Both the position numbers and the translations under genes were made by a program. The notes below the pieces were generated by a model. The model was not told the DNA's origin, searched no databases, and saw only the letters and a program-made list of their open reading frames with translations. A stretch of 52,880 bases of DNA from Saccharothrix coeruleofusca. GTDB taxonomy: Bacteria > Actinomycetota > Actinomycetes > Mycobacteriales > Pseudonocardiaceae. Where the stretch lies: the NCBI RefSeq assembly GCF_014648515.1, contig NZ_BMRG01000012.1, forward strand, positions 3,505 through 56,384. The letters run 5' to 3'. Positions 1 to 7,301 of this stretch are shown here, piece by piece; within the stretch, counting starts at the first letter, position 1; each line of letters opens with the position of its first letter.

Positions 1-227
1 AGCGCGTCCAGCGCGGGTCGCCAGTCGGGGTCGGGCTCGGCGGGCGGGACCAAGCGCTTGCCCGCCGCGCCCTCCAGCGGAGGACCCCAGGTCAGCAGGT
101 GGTCCACCAGTGCCCGCACGTCGTAATCGGCGCACGGCGTGGGCGCGTCGAGGTGGTGCGGCTCGATGGCGTGGACGACTTCCAGGAAGGGCCCCGCGGC
201 GAGGGGGACCAGGTGCTCGGCTGACAT
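1..227 (-). CDS. TIGR03086/DinB-like family protein (5' part only)
   Basis: The complement reads from an ATG at 227 as MSAEHLVPLAAGPFLEVVHA and continues through PTPCADYDVRALVDHLL to the window edge, so only about 75 N-terminal residues are present. The PTPC-x2-(Y/W)-x-V-x2-LV-x-H block is typical of the TIGR03083/TIGR03086 proteins, four-helix DinB/mycothiol-dependent maleylpyruvate-isomerase-like metal-binding proteins common in actinobacteria. The histidine in VDHLL is a usual metal ligand. Substrate unknown. It is divergent from the AraC-type gene at 290, with 62 bp between the two starts, so they may share a control region. Confidence 0.7.
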   Translation of the reverse strand, partial: MSAEHLVPLAAGPFLEVVHAIEPHHLDAPTPCADYDVRALVDHLLTWGPPLEGAAGKRLVPPAEPDPDWRPALDA

Positions 228-277
228 GCGGAGCAGACAAGCACGGCGCTCGGCGGCGGTATAGGACGAACGCGACG

Positions 278-283
278 TAGGCT
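278..283 (+). promoter_or_regulatory. -10 box TAGGCT of a leaderless promoter
   Basis: TAGGCT lies 6 nt before the GTG at 290. This spacing puts transcription start at or next to the start codon, and no Shine-Dalgarno sequence precedes the GTG. No convincing -35 box is seen. Confidence 0.5.
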
Positions 284-289
284 GGGGGC

Positions 290-1033
290 GTGGTCAGGGA
301 CGTCCGTGGACTGGCGGGGGCGTGGGCCGAGCACCAGCGGCACGACTTCCCGACCCCCTCGCCGGACCTGGCCCCGTACGTCGAGCGCTACTGGGTGGTC
401 TCGTGGCGTTACGACCAGCCGTACCGGCAGCTGGTCGTCCCGTACCCCAATGTCCACCTGACCTTCCGCGCGGGCGCGGCGTCCGTGCAGGGCGCCCGCG
501 GCGGCCACCAGGTCAAGGTGCTGCGGGGCGAGGGACGGGTGTTCGGGGTGGCCTTCCGGCCGGGGGTCTTCCGCGCCTTCCTGGGGGCGCCGGTGCGCAC
601 GATCACCGATCGCGTCCTCGACGCCGAACGGGTGTTCGGCCCGGAGCTGCCCCGCGATCCGGGGGTGGCGGAGGTGGAGGGGTTCCTCCGAGCCCGCCTG
701 CCCGCCCCCGACCCGGCCGCCGGGCAGGCGGTGGAGGCGGTCGCGCGGATCGCCGCGCACCCCGCGCTGACCAGGGTCGAGGCGCTGGCCCGCGAGCTGG
801 GGGTGGGTGTGCGGCACCTGCAGCGCCTGTTCGCCGAGCACGTGGGGCTGAGCCCCAAGCGGGTGATCCGCCGCTACCGGCTGCGCGAGGTGACCCGGCG
901 GCTGGAGCGCGGCGAGCGGGTGGCGTGGGCGGCGCTGGCCGCCGAGCTGGGCTACGTCGACCAGTCCCACCTGGTGCGGGACTTCAGGAAGGTGTTCGGC
1001 GAACCGCCCGCCTGGTACGCCGGGCGCTACTGA
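290..1033 (+). CDS. AraC-family transcriptional regulator (DUF6597-type N-terminus)
   Basis: A 247-aa cytoplasmic DNA-binding protein. Residues about 15-120 (PDLAPYVERYWVVSW, VVPYPNVHLTF, VFGVAFRPGVFRAFLG) match the DUF6597 sensor domain found before many actinobacterial AraC regulators. Residues about 150-247 form the double helix-turn-helix: first HTH around VEALARELGVGVRHLQRLF, then the AraC signature AELGYVDQSHLVRDFRKVFGEPP. Length is normal for this subgroup. The GTG at 290 is chosen because the TAGGCT box at 278 makes it leaderless. The effector and targets are unknown; the divergent DinB-like gene is the nearest candidate target. Confidence 0.85.
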   Translation: MVRDVRGLAGAWAEHQRHDFPTPSPDLAPYVERYWVVSWRYDQPYRQLVVPYPNVHLTFRAGAASVQGARGGHQVKVLRGEGRVFGVAFRPGVFRAFLGAPVRTITDRVLDAERVFGPELPRDPGVAEVEGFLRARLPAPDPAAGQAVEAVARIAAHPALTRVEALARELGVGVRHLQRLFAEHVGLSPKRVIRRYRLREVTRRLERGERVAWAALAAELGYVDQSHLVRDFRKVFGEPPAWYAGRY

Positions 1034-1096
1034 TCCGTCCGATGTGGACACATCACTCAAATCGGTGACCCCTCTTCGACTGGCGAGCGTTTCGTA

Positions 1097-1124
1097 TTGC
1101 TTTCCGCCGAACGGCCGCTAGAGT
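1097..1124 (+). promoter_or_regulatory. Promoter of the STAS gene (TTGCTT-16-TAGAGT)
   Basis: A -35-like TTGCTT at 1097-1102 and a -10-like TAGAGT at 1119-1124 are 16 bp apart. The start is 62 nt downstream, behind a CAGGAGG ribosome binding site at 1172-1178. Confidence 0.45.
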
Positions 1125-1185
1125 CGGGGCACAAGTGGTTCAGCCCAGCAGCCGCTGTCCGGCCGCGTAGCGCCAGGAGGCTGTC

Positions 1186-1614
1186 GTGCCCGTGTCAACC
1201 GATGTCCCGGTGATCGACGTCCTGAAGGGCCTGCTGCTGGTGCAGCGGGACCTGGTCGGCTTCGCGGTGGTGGTCCGCGTCACCGGGGAGGTCGACGGCA
1301 CCAGCGTGGAGATGCTCCACGACGAGCTGTCGGTCGCGCTCGCGCTGTCCACCCCGCCCGCGCCGGTGGTGGTCGACCTGACCGGCACCACCTTCTTCGG
1401 CGCCGCCGGGCTCAACGAGGTCTGCCTGCAGCACCACCGCGCCCACGGGGTCGGCACGCAGCTGCGCGTGGTGCCCTCGCCGCAGGTGCTGCGCCCGCTG
1501 ACCGTCATCGGCCTGGGCGAGCTGCTGCACGTGCACGCCGACGTGGAGAGCGCCCTGCGCGGCGAGGTGCCCGCGCAGCGCACCCCGCCGCCGGGGGAAC
1601 ACCGCATCGGGTGA
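1186..1614 (+). CDS. STAS-domain protein (anti-sigma-factor antagonist-like)
   Basis: A 142-aa single-domain protein. VVVRVTGEVDGTSVEMLHDELSVAL and VVVDLTGTTFFGAAGLNEV correspond to the beta-strands and phospho-site loop of SpoIIAA/RsbV-type STAS domains. In classical anti-anti-sigma factors this loop carries a phosphorylated Ser (DSSGL, or GSAGL in many actinobacterial versions); here it reads FFGAAGL, so the acceptor position is Ala. The protein may therefore not be switched off by a partner kinase. GTG at 1186 follows a good CAGGAGG site 7 nt away. No RsbW-like kinase or sigma gene adjoins it; the CorA gene starts 31 bp downstream from its own promoter. Confidence 0.8.
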   Translation: MPVSTDVPVIDVLKGLLLVQRDLVGFAVVVRVTGEVDGTSVEMLHDELSVALALSTPPAPVVVDLTGTTFFGAAGLNEVCLQHHRAHGVGTQLRVVPSPQVLRPLTVIGLGELLHVHADVESALRGEVPAQRTPPPGEHRIG

Positions 1615-1632
1615 GCGCCGCGTGGCCCCCGC

Positions 1633-1638
1633 TAGGCT
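1633..1638 (+). promoter_or_regulatory. -10 box TAGGCT of a leaderless promoter (corA-like gene)
   Basis: TAGGCT is followed after 7 nt by GTG at 1646. This layout matches the box before the AraC gene at 290 and decides the preferred start of the CorA-family gene. Confidence 0.5.
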
Positions 1639-1645
1639 CGCCAGC

Positions 1646-2617
1646 GTGGTCCGCACCCGCTTGTACCGGCACGGCGTCCTGGAAGCCGACGGCTTCCCCC
1701 CGGAGGACATCTCCGAGCACCTGCGCGACCCGGACGCCGTGGTGTGGCTGGACCTGTGCGGTCCCTCCCCGGTGGAGCTGGCGATGCTCGCCGAGGAGCT
1801 GGGCCTGCACGAGCTGGCCGTGGAGGACGCGCTGCACGAGCGCCAGCGCCCCAAGCTCGACCGCTACGAGACCCACAGCTTCCTCACCGCCTACTCGGTG
1901 GGGCTGGACGGCGGGTCCGGCAAGCTGGCCACCGCCGAGCTGGCCGTCTTCCTGACCCATCAGGCCCTGGTCACGGTGCGCAATGACGACCGGTTCGACA
2001 TGGCCGCGGTCGTCGCCCGTTGGGATGAGTCGCCGCACCTGGCCAAGAGCGGCGTCGGCTTCCTGCTGCACGGCCTGCTCGACCACGTCGTGGACACCCA
2101 CTTCGAAGCGGTCCAGGACCTCGACGAGCACATCGAGGACCTGGAGGACATGGTCTTCGCCGAGCGCCCCAGCAGCGCCGACATGCAGCGCCGCGCCCTG
2201 TCGCTGCGCAAGTCGCTGGTCACCCTGCGCCGCGTGGTGCTGCCGATGCGCGAGGTCGTCAACGCGCTGATGCGGACCGACCACGGCATTGTCGACGAGT
2301 TCATGCGGCCGTACTACCAGGACGTCTACGACCACGTGCTGCGCGCGTCGGAGTGGACCGAGTCGCTGCGGGACCTGGTCACCACCATCCGCGAGACCCA
2401 GCTCAACATCCAGAGCAACCGGCTCAACCTGATCATGAAGAAGGTCACCGGCTGGGCGGCGATCATCGCCGTGCCCACGGCGGTCACCGGCTTCTACGGG
2501 CAGAACGTGCCCTACCCCGGCTCGGAGCAGCCGTGGGGCTTCTGGACCTCCACCACCGCCATCGCCCTGCTCTCCGGCGGCCTGTACGCGCTGTTCAAGC
2601 GCCGCGACTGGCTCTGA
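1646..2617 (+). CDS. CorA-family magnesium/divalent cation channel
   Basis: A membrane ion channel subunit of about 323 aa. The N-terminal two thirds is the cytoplasmic alpha/beta and long-helix region (ELGLHELAVEDALHERQRPKLDRYE, TIRETQLNIQSNRLNLIMKKVTGWAAI). Two C-terminal membrane helices follow, with the inter-helix loop FYGQNVPYPG and a basic tail FKRRDWL. The family signature loop is normally GMN; here it is GQN, which marks a divergent CorA-like group, so metal selectivity should not be assumed to be Mg2+. GTG 1646 is preferred over the upstream GTG at 1622 because TAGGCT lies 7 nt before it and no ribosome binding site serves either codon. Confidence 0.85.
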   Translation: MVRTRLYRHGVLEADGFPPEDISEHLRDPDAVVWLDLCGPSPVELAMLAEELGLHELAVEDALHERQRPKLDRYETHSFLTAYSVGLDGGSGKLATAELAVFLTHQALVTVRNDDRFDMAAVVARWDESPHLAKSGVGFLLHGLLDHVVDTHFEAVQDLDEHIEDLEDMVFAERPSSADMQRRALSLRKSLVTLRRVVLPMREVVNALMRTDHGIVDEFMRPYYQDVYDHVLRASEWTESLRDLVTTIRETQLNIQSNRLNLIMKKVTGWAAIIAVPTAVTGFYGQNVPYPGSEQPWGFWTSTTAIALLSGGLYALFKRRDWL

Positions 2618-2687
2618 GCGGGGTCACCCGACCAGCGGAGACCGCGTTTGCCCCCGATCGGGCCGGGTAGCCGGGGTGCCTGCGCCA

Positions 2688-2720
2688 CCGCCGGAGCACC
2701 GCCGGAGGACCGTCGGAGGA
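2688..2720 (+). repeat. Three tandem 11-bp units carrying GGAG motifs
   Basis: Units at 2688-2698, 2699-2709 and 2710-2720 follow the pattern CCGCCGGAGGA with one or two changes each. Every unit holds a GGAG Shine-Dalgarno-like core. The last core sits 5 nt before the GTG at 2726 and is the probable ribosome binding site. Confidence 0.6.
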
Positions 2721-2725
2721 CCATT

Positions 2726-3868
2726 GTGGACGCACCACCGGCCCCGACGCTGGGCGTCGAGGAGGAGTTCCTGCTCGTCGACCCCGCCACCGGGCGGCCC
2801 GTGCCGCGCGGGCGCGAGCTGGTGCGGGCCGCGCGCGAGCGGTTCGGCGTGGACTTCGACGTCGAGCTGGCCACCTGCCAGCTGGAGACCAGGACCGGGG
2901 TGTGCCGGGAGCTGGCCGACGTGCGCAGGCAGCTGCACGGGATGCGCTTCGTGGCCGCGGAGGTGGCGCGCGAGCTGGGCTGCCTGCTGCTGGCCGTCGG
3001 GGTGCCGCCGCTGGGCGGGCCGGAGGTCGGCCTGGGTGAGGAGGAGCGCTACCGCAGGCTCACCCGCGACCACCGGCTGCTCGCCGCGGAGCAGTCGATC
3101 TGCGGCTGCCACGTGCACGTGGCCGTGCCGGACCAGGAGACCGCCGTGCTGGTGTGCGACCACCTGCGGCCGTGGCTGCCCGCGCTCACCGCGCTGACCG
3201 CCAACTCGCCGTTCGCCCGCGGTCGGGACACCGGGTTCGCCAGCTGGCGCGCGGTGGTGTGGTCGCGCTGGCCGGTGTCGGGGCCGCCGCCGTACTTCGG
3301 CTCCGCCGGGACCTACCGGGCCACCTGCGACCTGCTGCTGGCCTCCGGGGCCGCGGCCGATCTGAAGATGCTCTACTGGGACGTCCGGCCGTCCTCCCAC
3401 CTGCCGACCGTCGAGGTCAGGGTGGCCGACGTGGCGGCGACGGTGGACGAGGCGGTGCTGCTGGCGGGCCTGGTGCGCGGGCTGGTGTCCACCGCCCTGG
3501 CCGACGTGCGGCGCGGCCTGCCCGCCCCGCCGGTGCCCGCCGAGGTGCTGCGCGCCGCCCAGTGGCGCGCGGCGCGGGACGGGCTGGAGGGGCACGCCTT
3601 CGACGTGCTGTCCGGACGCCTGGTGGCGGCGCGGCTGCTGCTGGACCGGCTGCTGCACCGGGTGGGGGACCAGTTGGCGGCCAGCGGTGACCTGGGGGTG
3701 GTGCGGCAGCTGTCGGCGGCGCTGGTGCGCGGCGGTGGCGGCGCGGCCCGGCAGCGCCGCGCGTTCGCCCGCGCGGGGTCGATGGCGGAGGTGGTGGACC
3801 ACCTCGCCGCCGAGACGGTGGCGGGTGGCGGGGCGTGGCGCGGGGGGCCGGCGCGCAGCACGGCGTGA
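2726..3868 (+). CDS. Carboxylate-amine ligase (glutamate-cysteine ligase GCS2 / YbdK-like)
   Basis: A 380-aa soluble ATP-dependent ligase of the GCS2 family, which joins the gamma-carboxylate of glutamate (or a similar acid) to an amine. Diagnostic segments are LGVEEEFLLVD near the N-terminus, ELATCQLETRTGVCREL, CGCHVHVAVPD (the ICGxHVHVxVPD motif), ARGRDTGFASWRAVVWSRWPVSGPPPYFGS and PTVEVRVADV. Length fits YbdK-type proteins. GTG 2726 is chosen because GGAGGA ends 5 nt upstream and the conserved region begins 8 residues later; a longer frame from 2648 lacks these features. Mycothiol producers do not need glutathione, so the physiological substrate is open. Confidence 0.85.
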   Translation: MDAPPAPTLGVEEEFLLVDPATGRPVPRGRELVRAARERFGVDFDVELATCQLETRTGVCRELADVRRQLHGMRFVAAEVARELGCLLLAVGVPPLGGPEVGLGEEERYRRLTRDHRLLAAEQSICGCHVHVAVPDQETAVLVCDHLRPWLPALTALTANSPFARGRDTGFASWRAVVWSRWPVSGPPPYFGSAGTYRATCDLLLASGAAADLKMLYWDVRPSSHLPTVEVRVADVAATVDEAVLLAGLVRGLVSTALADVRRGLPAPPVPAEVLRAAQWRAARDGLEGHAFDVLSGRLVAARLLLDRLLHRVGDQLAASGDLGVVRQLSAALVRGGGGAARQRRAFARAGSMAEVVDHLAAETVAGGGAWRGGPARSTA

Positions 3869-3922
3869 GCGGGGACGGGGAGTAGCCGGCGGTGCCTGCT
3901 ATCGGTTCTCCGCTTACTGCAA

Positions 3923-3932
3923 TGTGATCACA
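3923..3932. promoter_or_regulatory. Palindrome TGTGATCACA upstream of the DivIVA-like gene
   Basis: A perfect 10-bp palindrome in the 155-bp gap before the coiled-coil gene at 4024. It resembles GntR- or CRP-class half-site arrangements but has no known partner here. A weak call. Confidence 0.25.
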
Positions 3933-4023
3933 GGGGGCGTCTGCCCTTCCGGAACTCCGCGCAACACGGAATCGTCCTTACCAGTGGAACCCACCCCACC
4001 GATCAGGAAGGACGGCGACATCA

Positions 4024-4929
4024 GTGGCCCTGGACCCGCGTGAAGAGCTGCTGCCCCTGCGGACCGACTTCGACCTGGCGTGGCGCGGTTACGACCGCGG
4101 CCAGGTACAGCACTACGTGCGGGCCGCGGAGGCCGACCTGCGCCTGCTGGCCGCCGACCGCGACGCGGCGGTGGCGCGCGCGGAGGACTTGGCGCGGCAA
4201 CTGGAGCAGGCGCGCTCCCAGGTCCACGAGCTGACCGGCAAGGTGGACCGGCTCTGCCGGACCCCGGTGGACCCGGACGCGCTGTCGGACCGGTTGCGGC
4301 GGATGGTCGAGCTGGCCCACGCCGAGGCCGCGGAGGTCACCGCGCAGGCCCGCGCCGCCGCCGAGCAGACCTGGACCGCGGCCAACCAGGCCGCCGACCG
4401 GATGCGCCGCCGGGCCGAGCACCTGGTCGCCGAGCTGGAGCAGCGGCGTCGCGAGCTGGAGGCCGAGCAGCGCGACCTGCTGGCCCGCGCCCACCAGCAG
4501 GCCCAGGCGGTGACCGGGCAGGCCGAGCGCCGCCGCCGCGAGCTGGACGAGCAGGCGGCTCGGCTGCGCGAGCAGGTCCGGCAGGACTTCGAGCTGGCCA
4601 TGACCGCCCGGCGGGCCGAGGCGGCGCGCCGGGCCGAGGAGCTGGAGTCCGCCGCACGGGCGCGCGCCGACCAGGTGGTCCACGACGCCGAGGAGCACGC
4701 CCGCCGCGTCGTGGCCGAGGCGCAGCGGCGGGTCGACGAGCTGCGCGAGCGGCGGTCCCGGATCTCCGACGAGCTGCGCCTGGCGCAGCAGGTGCTGGCC
4801 GGTGCCGCGCCGCTGCTGGAGCCGCTGCCGGAGGAGGAGCTGCCGGAGCTGCTGCCGGGGGAGCTGCTGTCGGAGCGGTCCGCGCCCGCGCTGGAGCTGG
4901 TGGTCGGTGACGCCGAGGTGGCAGCCTGA
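4024..4929 (+). CDS. DivIVA-like coiled-coil protein
   Basis: A 301-aa cytoplasmic coiled-coil protein. The N-terminus LRTDFDLAWRGYDRGQVQHYVRAAEADLRLLAADRD matches the DivIVA/Wag31-type start (F-x4-RGYDxxQV), which binds membranes and nucleates polar assemblies. Residues about 40-260 are almost continuous heptads rich in A, E, R and Q with no membrane helix, and the acidic C-terminus is LEPLPEEELPELLPGELL. Similar actinobacterial proteins are often mislabelled cellulose-binding proteins. The GTG start is preceded by AAGGACGG. It stands alone, so a role in polar growth or cell shape is an inference from the family. Confidence 0.75.
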   Translation: MALDPREELLPLRTDFDLAWRGYDRGQVQHYVRAAEADLRLLAADRDAAVARAEDLARQLEQARSQVHELTGKVDRLCRTPVDPDALSDRLRRMVELAHAEAAEVTAQARAAAEQTWTAANQAADRMRRRAEHLVAELEQRRRELEAEQRDLLARAHQQAQAVTGQAERRRRELDEQAARLREQVRQDFELAMTARRAEAARRAEELESAARARADQVVHDAEEHARRVVAEAQRRVDELRERRSRISDELRLAQQVLAGAAPLLEPLPEEELPELLPGELLSERSAPALELVVGDAEVAA

Positions 4930-5342
4930 CCACGTGGTGCGACCCCCTGCCGATCACGCGGCGTCGTGCTCCGCGGAGCGACCGGGTTGCGCTGCCGGAG
5001 GGACGCGCGTAATCGACTTCTCACGGCCCGCGGGTGCGGGCGCGTGGCGGTCCGCCGCCGGACCGGCCTCGGTGGTCCCGGCGGCGGTCGCCACCGGATG
5101 AAGATCCACATCGGACTATCCCCGATGGACACGAATTTTTCTCGTCATCCGTTCCCGGTGAGGTGAAGACCTCGTTTGTTGACCCGTAAGAGGGGTTCAC
5201 GCACGAGAAGGCGGGGTCATACCCAGGATTCGCGCGCGAAAACCTCTTGCGGACTTCAGGTTTTTGGTCCTGGAAATCGATTAGGCCCCTCGGACGGCGG
5301 GTAGATCGCAGTCAGTACACGCAGACTGTTGAGGAGTCAGTC
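4930..5342 (+). other. 413-bp non-coding leader of the envelope operon
   Basis: No coding frame with support is seen. It holds a small hairpin (CGGTCCG at 5048-5054 with CGGACCG at 5059-5065) that could end the preceding transcript. GTTT at 5174-5177 followed after 15 bp by GGGTTC at 5193-5198 weakly resembles the stress-sigma (SigB-type) pattern GTTT-N14-16-GGGTAT. The last 150 bp are clearly more AT-rich than the surroundings, as expected for a promoter of the 5343-7133 operon. Confidence 0.35.
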
Positions 5343-6071
5343 GTGACCGAGAACCAGATGGGTGCGGTCCGAGGGGCCGCGAAGGAAGAAGGCGCCGCGG
5401 TGGCCCAGCACGCCAGGCAGGCGGCAGGCGATGTGGGCTCCACCGCTGGGGAGCAGGTCCGGCAGGTGGCCCAGGAGGCGGGCGCGCAGGCCCGGCACGC
5501 TGTGCACGACGTGCGCGAGCGGGTCGCCAGCGAAGCCGAGCAGCAGGCCCAGCGGGTCTCGCAGCAGCTCAACCGGATCGCCGACGAGCTGACCTCGATG
5601 GCGGAGGGCTCGTCGCAGTCGATGACCTCCGGGGCGATCCGCCAGGTGGCGGACACCAGCAGGCAGGCCGCCCGGTTCATCGACGAGCGCGGCGCCCGCG
5701 GCCTGCTCGACTCCGCCCAGGACTTCGCCCGCCGCAAGCCGGGCGCGTTCCTGCTCGGCGCCGCGGTCGCGGGCTTCCTGGTGGGCCGCATCGCCAAGGG
5801 CGCGACCGGGCAGGGCGGTCAGCACGAGGTCCAGCAGGTCGGCCGCACCCCGCAGCCCGCGGGTTACAGCGTGCCCCCGGTGTCCGCGGTCGAGACGACC
5901 ACCCCGATGGGCACCGCCCCGGTGGGCGCGCCCACACCGCGCACGGGCGAGGAGCCCGTCCCGGTGCCCGGCGCCTACCCGACGGGTGGCTACCAGGGCA
6001 GCGGTTACCAGGGCAGCGGCTACCAGGGCAGCGCGTACCAGGGCGGAGGTGTGCCGCATGTCCAGCGTTGA
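5343..6071 (+). CDS. Membrane-associated amphipathic-helix protein, first gene of envelope operon
   Basis: A 242-aa protein. Residues 1-130 are charged, Gln/Ala-rich helix (QHARQAAGDVGSTAGEQVRQVAQEAG) resembling LEA/apolipoprotein-like or YtxH-type stress proteins. The segment KPGAFLLGAAVAGFLVGRIAKG is one short membrane helix. The C-terminal tail is Pro/Gly/Thr-rich and ends in four GYQGS-type pentapeptides. GTG 5343 is preferred over an upstream in-frame ATG at 5247 because GAGGAG sits 7 nt before it. It overlaps the holin-X gene by 14 bp, so the two are translationally coupled. Function is not known. Confidence 0.75.
   Translation: MTENQMGAVRGAAKEEGAAVAQHARQAAGDVGSTAGEQVRQVAQEAGAQARHAVHDVRERVASEAEQQAQRVSQQLNRIADELTSMAEGSSQSMTSGAIRQVADTSRQAARFIDERGARGLLDSAQDFARRKPGAFLLGAAVAGFLVGRIAKGATGQGGQHEVQQVGRTPQPAGYSVPPVSAVETTTPMGTAPVGAPTPRTGEEPVPVPGAYPTGGYQGSGYQGSGYQGSAYQGGGVPHVQR
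5988..6047 (+). repeat. Four 15-bp coding repeats (GYQGS pentapeptide)
   Basis: Units start at 5988, 6003, 6018 and 6033. The first three encode G-Y-Q-G-S and the fourth A-Y-Q-G-G. They lie at the extreme C-terminus of the preceding protein, directly before the holin-X start. Confidence 0.9.
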
Positions 6072-6528
6072 GGCGGGCTCCGGAACGGGGCCGGGCATCG
6101 GCGTGGGAGCGGGTGTCCCGCACCCTCGGGTGGACGCCGCTACCCCCGGTGACGACCGCGCCTCGATCGGCGAGCTGGTCGGCGAGCTGACCCAGGACCT
6201 GTCCCGCCTGATGCGGCAGGAGCTGGAGCTGGCCAAGGCGGAGCTGCGCGAGGAGGCGAGCAAGGCGGGCAAGGCCACCGGGATGCTCGCCGGAGCGGGC
6301 TTCGCGGGCTACATGACGGCCGTGCTGCTGAGCCTGGCGCTGGTCTTCGCGCTGGGCAACCTGATGGACCTCGGGTGGGCCGCGCTGATCGTGGCCGCGC
6401 TGTGGGGCATCGCGGGCGCTGTGATGTTCAGCAGCGGACGCGCCAAGCTGCGCCGGGTCTCCAAGCCCGAGCGCACCATCGAAACGCTCAAGGAGGACGC
6501 GGAATGGGCCCGACACCCGACCAAATAA
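6058..6528 (+). CDS. Actinobacterial Holin-X family protein (phage_holin_3_6)
   Basis: A 156-aa integral membrane protein. After a Gly/Pro-rich N-terminus, SIGELVGELTQDLSRLMRQELELAKAELREEASKAGK is the conserved amphipathic helix of PF07332. Two membrane helices (about AGFAGYMTAVLLSLALVFAL and GWAALIVAALWGIAGAVMF) and a short basic tail follow. Despite the family name these are chromosomal membrane proteins, normally found with DUF3618 genes, and are not lysis holins of a resident phage. ATG 6058 follows GGCGGAGG. Its 3' end overlaps the DUF3618 gene by 25 bp. Confidence 0.85.
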   Translation: MSSVEAGSGTGPGIGVGAGVPHPRVDAATPGDDRASIGELVGELTQDLSRLMRQELELAKAELREEASKAGKATGMLAGAGFAGYMTAVLLSLALVFALGNLMDLGWAALIVAALWGIAGAVMFSSGRAKLRRVSKPERTIETLKEDAEWARHPTK

Positions 6529-7133
6529 AGCGGGACATCGACCGGACTCGCGCCGAGCTGGTCGCCGACGCCAACCGGCTGGTCGACCACACCAGCCCCA
6601 AGCGCATCGCGCAGCGCCGGGTCCGGGGCGTCCGCGACGGGCTGACCACGTTGAAGGAGAGGGTGATGGGTACCGCATCGGACACCACCTCGACGCTGCA
6701 CGGCCACGCGCACGGGGCCAAGAGCACCGTCGCGGAGAAGGCGGGCCAGGCGGCCGAAGCCGTGCAGGCCATGCCGCAGCAGGCCGTGCGGCAGACCCAG
6801 GGCAACCCGCTGGCGGCGGGCCTGATCGCGTTCGGCGGCGGCCTGCTGGCCGCGACGCTGCTGCCCCGCACGCGCACCGAGGAGCAGGCCGTCCAGCAGC
6901 TCGGCGAGCGCGCCAGCGGCGTGGTCGAGCCGGTGAAGGAAGCCCTCAGCGAGTCCGCGCAGCACCTGCGCGAGGACGCCATGTCCACGGTCGGCGAAGC
7001 GGCCGCGGAGGTCAAGCAGACGGCTTCCGACGCCGCGCGCACGACGGCTGAGCACGCCAAGGAAAGCGCCCAGCAGGTGGCCGACCGGGCCCGCGAGTCC
7101 GGTCAGCGGGTCTCCCACGAGGCTCGCGGCTGA
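6504..7133 (+). CDS. DUF3618 domain protein
   Basis: A 209-aa protein. IKRDIDRTRAELVADANRLVDHTSPKRIAQRR is the DUF3618 motif (I-x2-DIExTRxEL...). A hydrophobic segment NPLAAGLIAFGGGLLAATLLP sits mid-protein, and the rest is Ala/Glu/Lys/Gln-rich helix (EAAAEVKQTASDAARTTAEHAKESAQQ) resembling LEA-type stress proteins and the first protein of the operon. ATG 6504 has AGGAGG 7 nt upstream and lies inside the holin-X gene. The trio is a common actinobacterial envelope cassette, probably stress-related; that role is inferred from the amphipathic composition. Confidence 0.85.
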   Translation: MGPTPDQIKRDIDRTRAELVADANRLVDHTSPKRIAQRRVRGVRDGLTTLKERVMGTASDTTSTLHGHAHGAKSTVAEKAGQAAEAVQAMPQQAVRQTQGNPLAAGLIAFGGGLLAATLLPRTRTEEQAVQQLGERASGVVEPVKEALSESAQHLREDAMSTVGEAAAEVKQTASDAARTTAEHAKESAQQVADRARESGQRVSHEARG

Positions 7134-7150
7134 CCCACCCCGCGACACCA

Positions 7151-7182
7151 GCTCCGCCGGCCCGCTCCAGGACCGGCGGAGC
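7151..7182 (+). terminator. Hairpin terminator after the DUF3618 gene
   Basis: A perfect 10-bp stem (GCTCCGCCGG at 7151-7160 with its complement at 7173-7182) and a 12-nt loop, 17 bp past the stop codon. There is no U-tract, as is usual in high-GC actinobacteria. Confidence 0.7.
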
Positions 7183-7301
7183 AGTCGTGTCCGGACCCTG
7201 GTCGTGGCTCGACCGGCAGCGCGGAGGAGACCGCGCGCCGTGACCGGAACACACTGTCCTACTGGGACGCTCACCGGCGGTGCCCGCGCGGTGGCCCGGT
7301 G

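Noticed and set aside
3923-3932. CRP-type activator site at TGTGATCACA
   Set aside because: The CRP consensus needs a 6-bp gap between TGTGA and TCACA; here the halves are fused, so it is only kept as a weak palindrome.
4024-4929. Cellulose-binding protein label for the coiled-coil gene
   Set aside because: There is no signal peptide or carbohydrate-binding domain; the DivIVA-like N-terminus and heptads explain the protein better.
5988-6047. 15-bp repeats as a CRISPR or intergenic tandem repeat
   Set aside because: The units are in frame within a coding region and encode GYQGS pentapeptides with no spacers.
6058-6528. Holin-like protein as a sign of prophage
   Set aside because: Actinobacterial Holin-X proteins are chromosomal and sit with DUF3618 genes. 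No other phage gene, integrase or attachment repeat is present.
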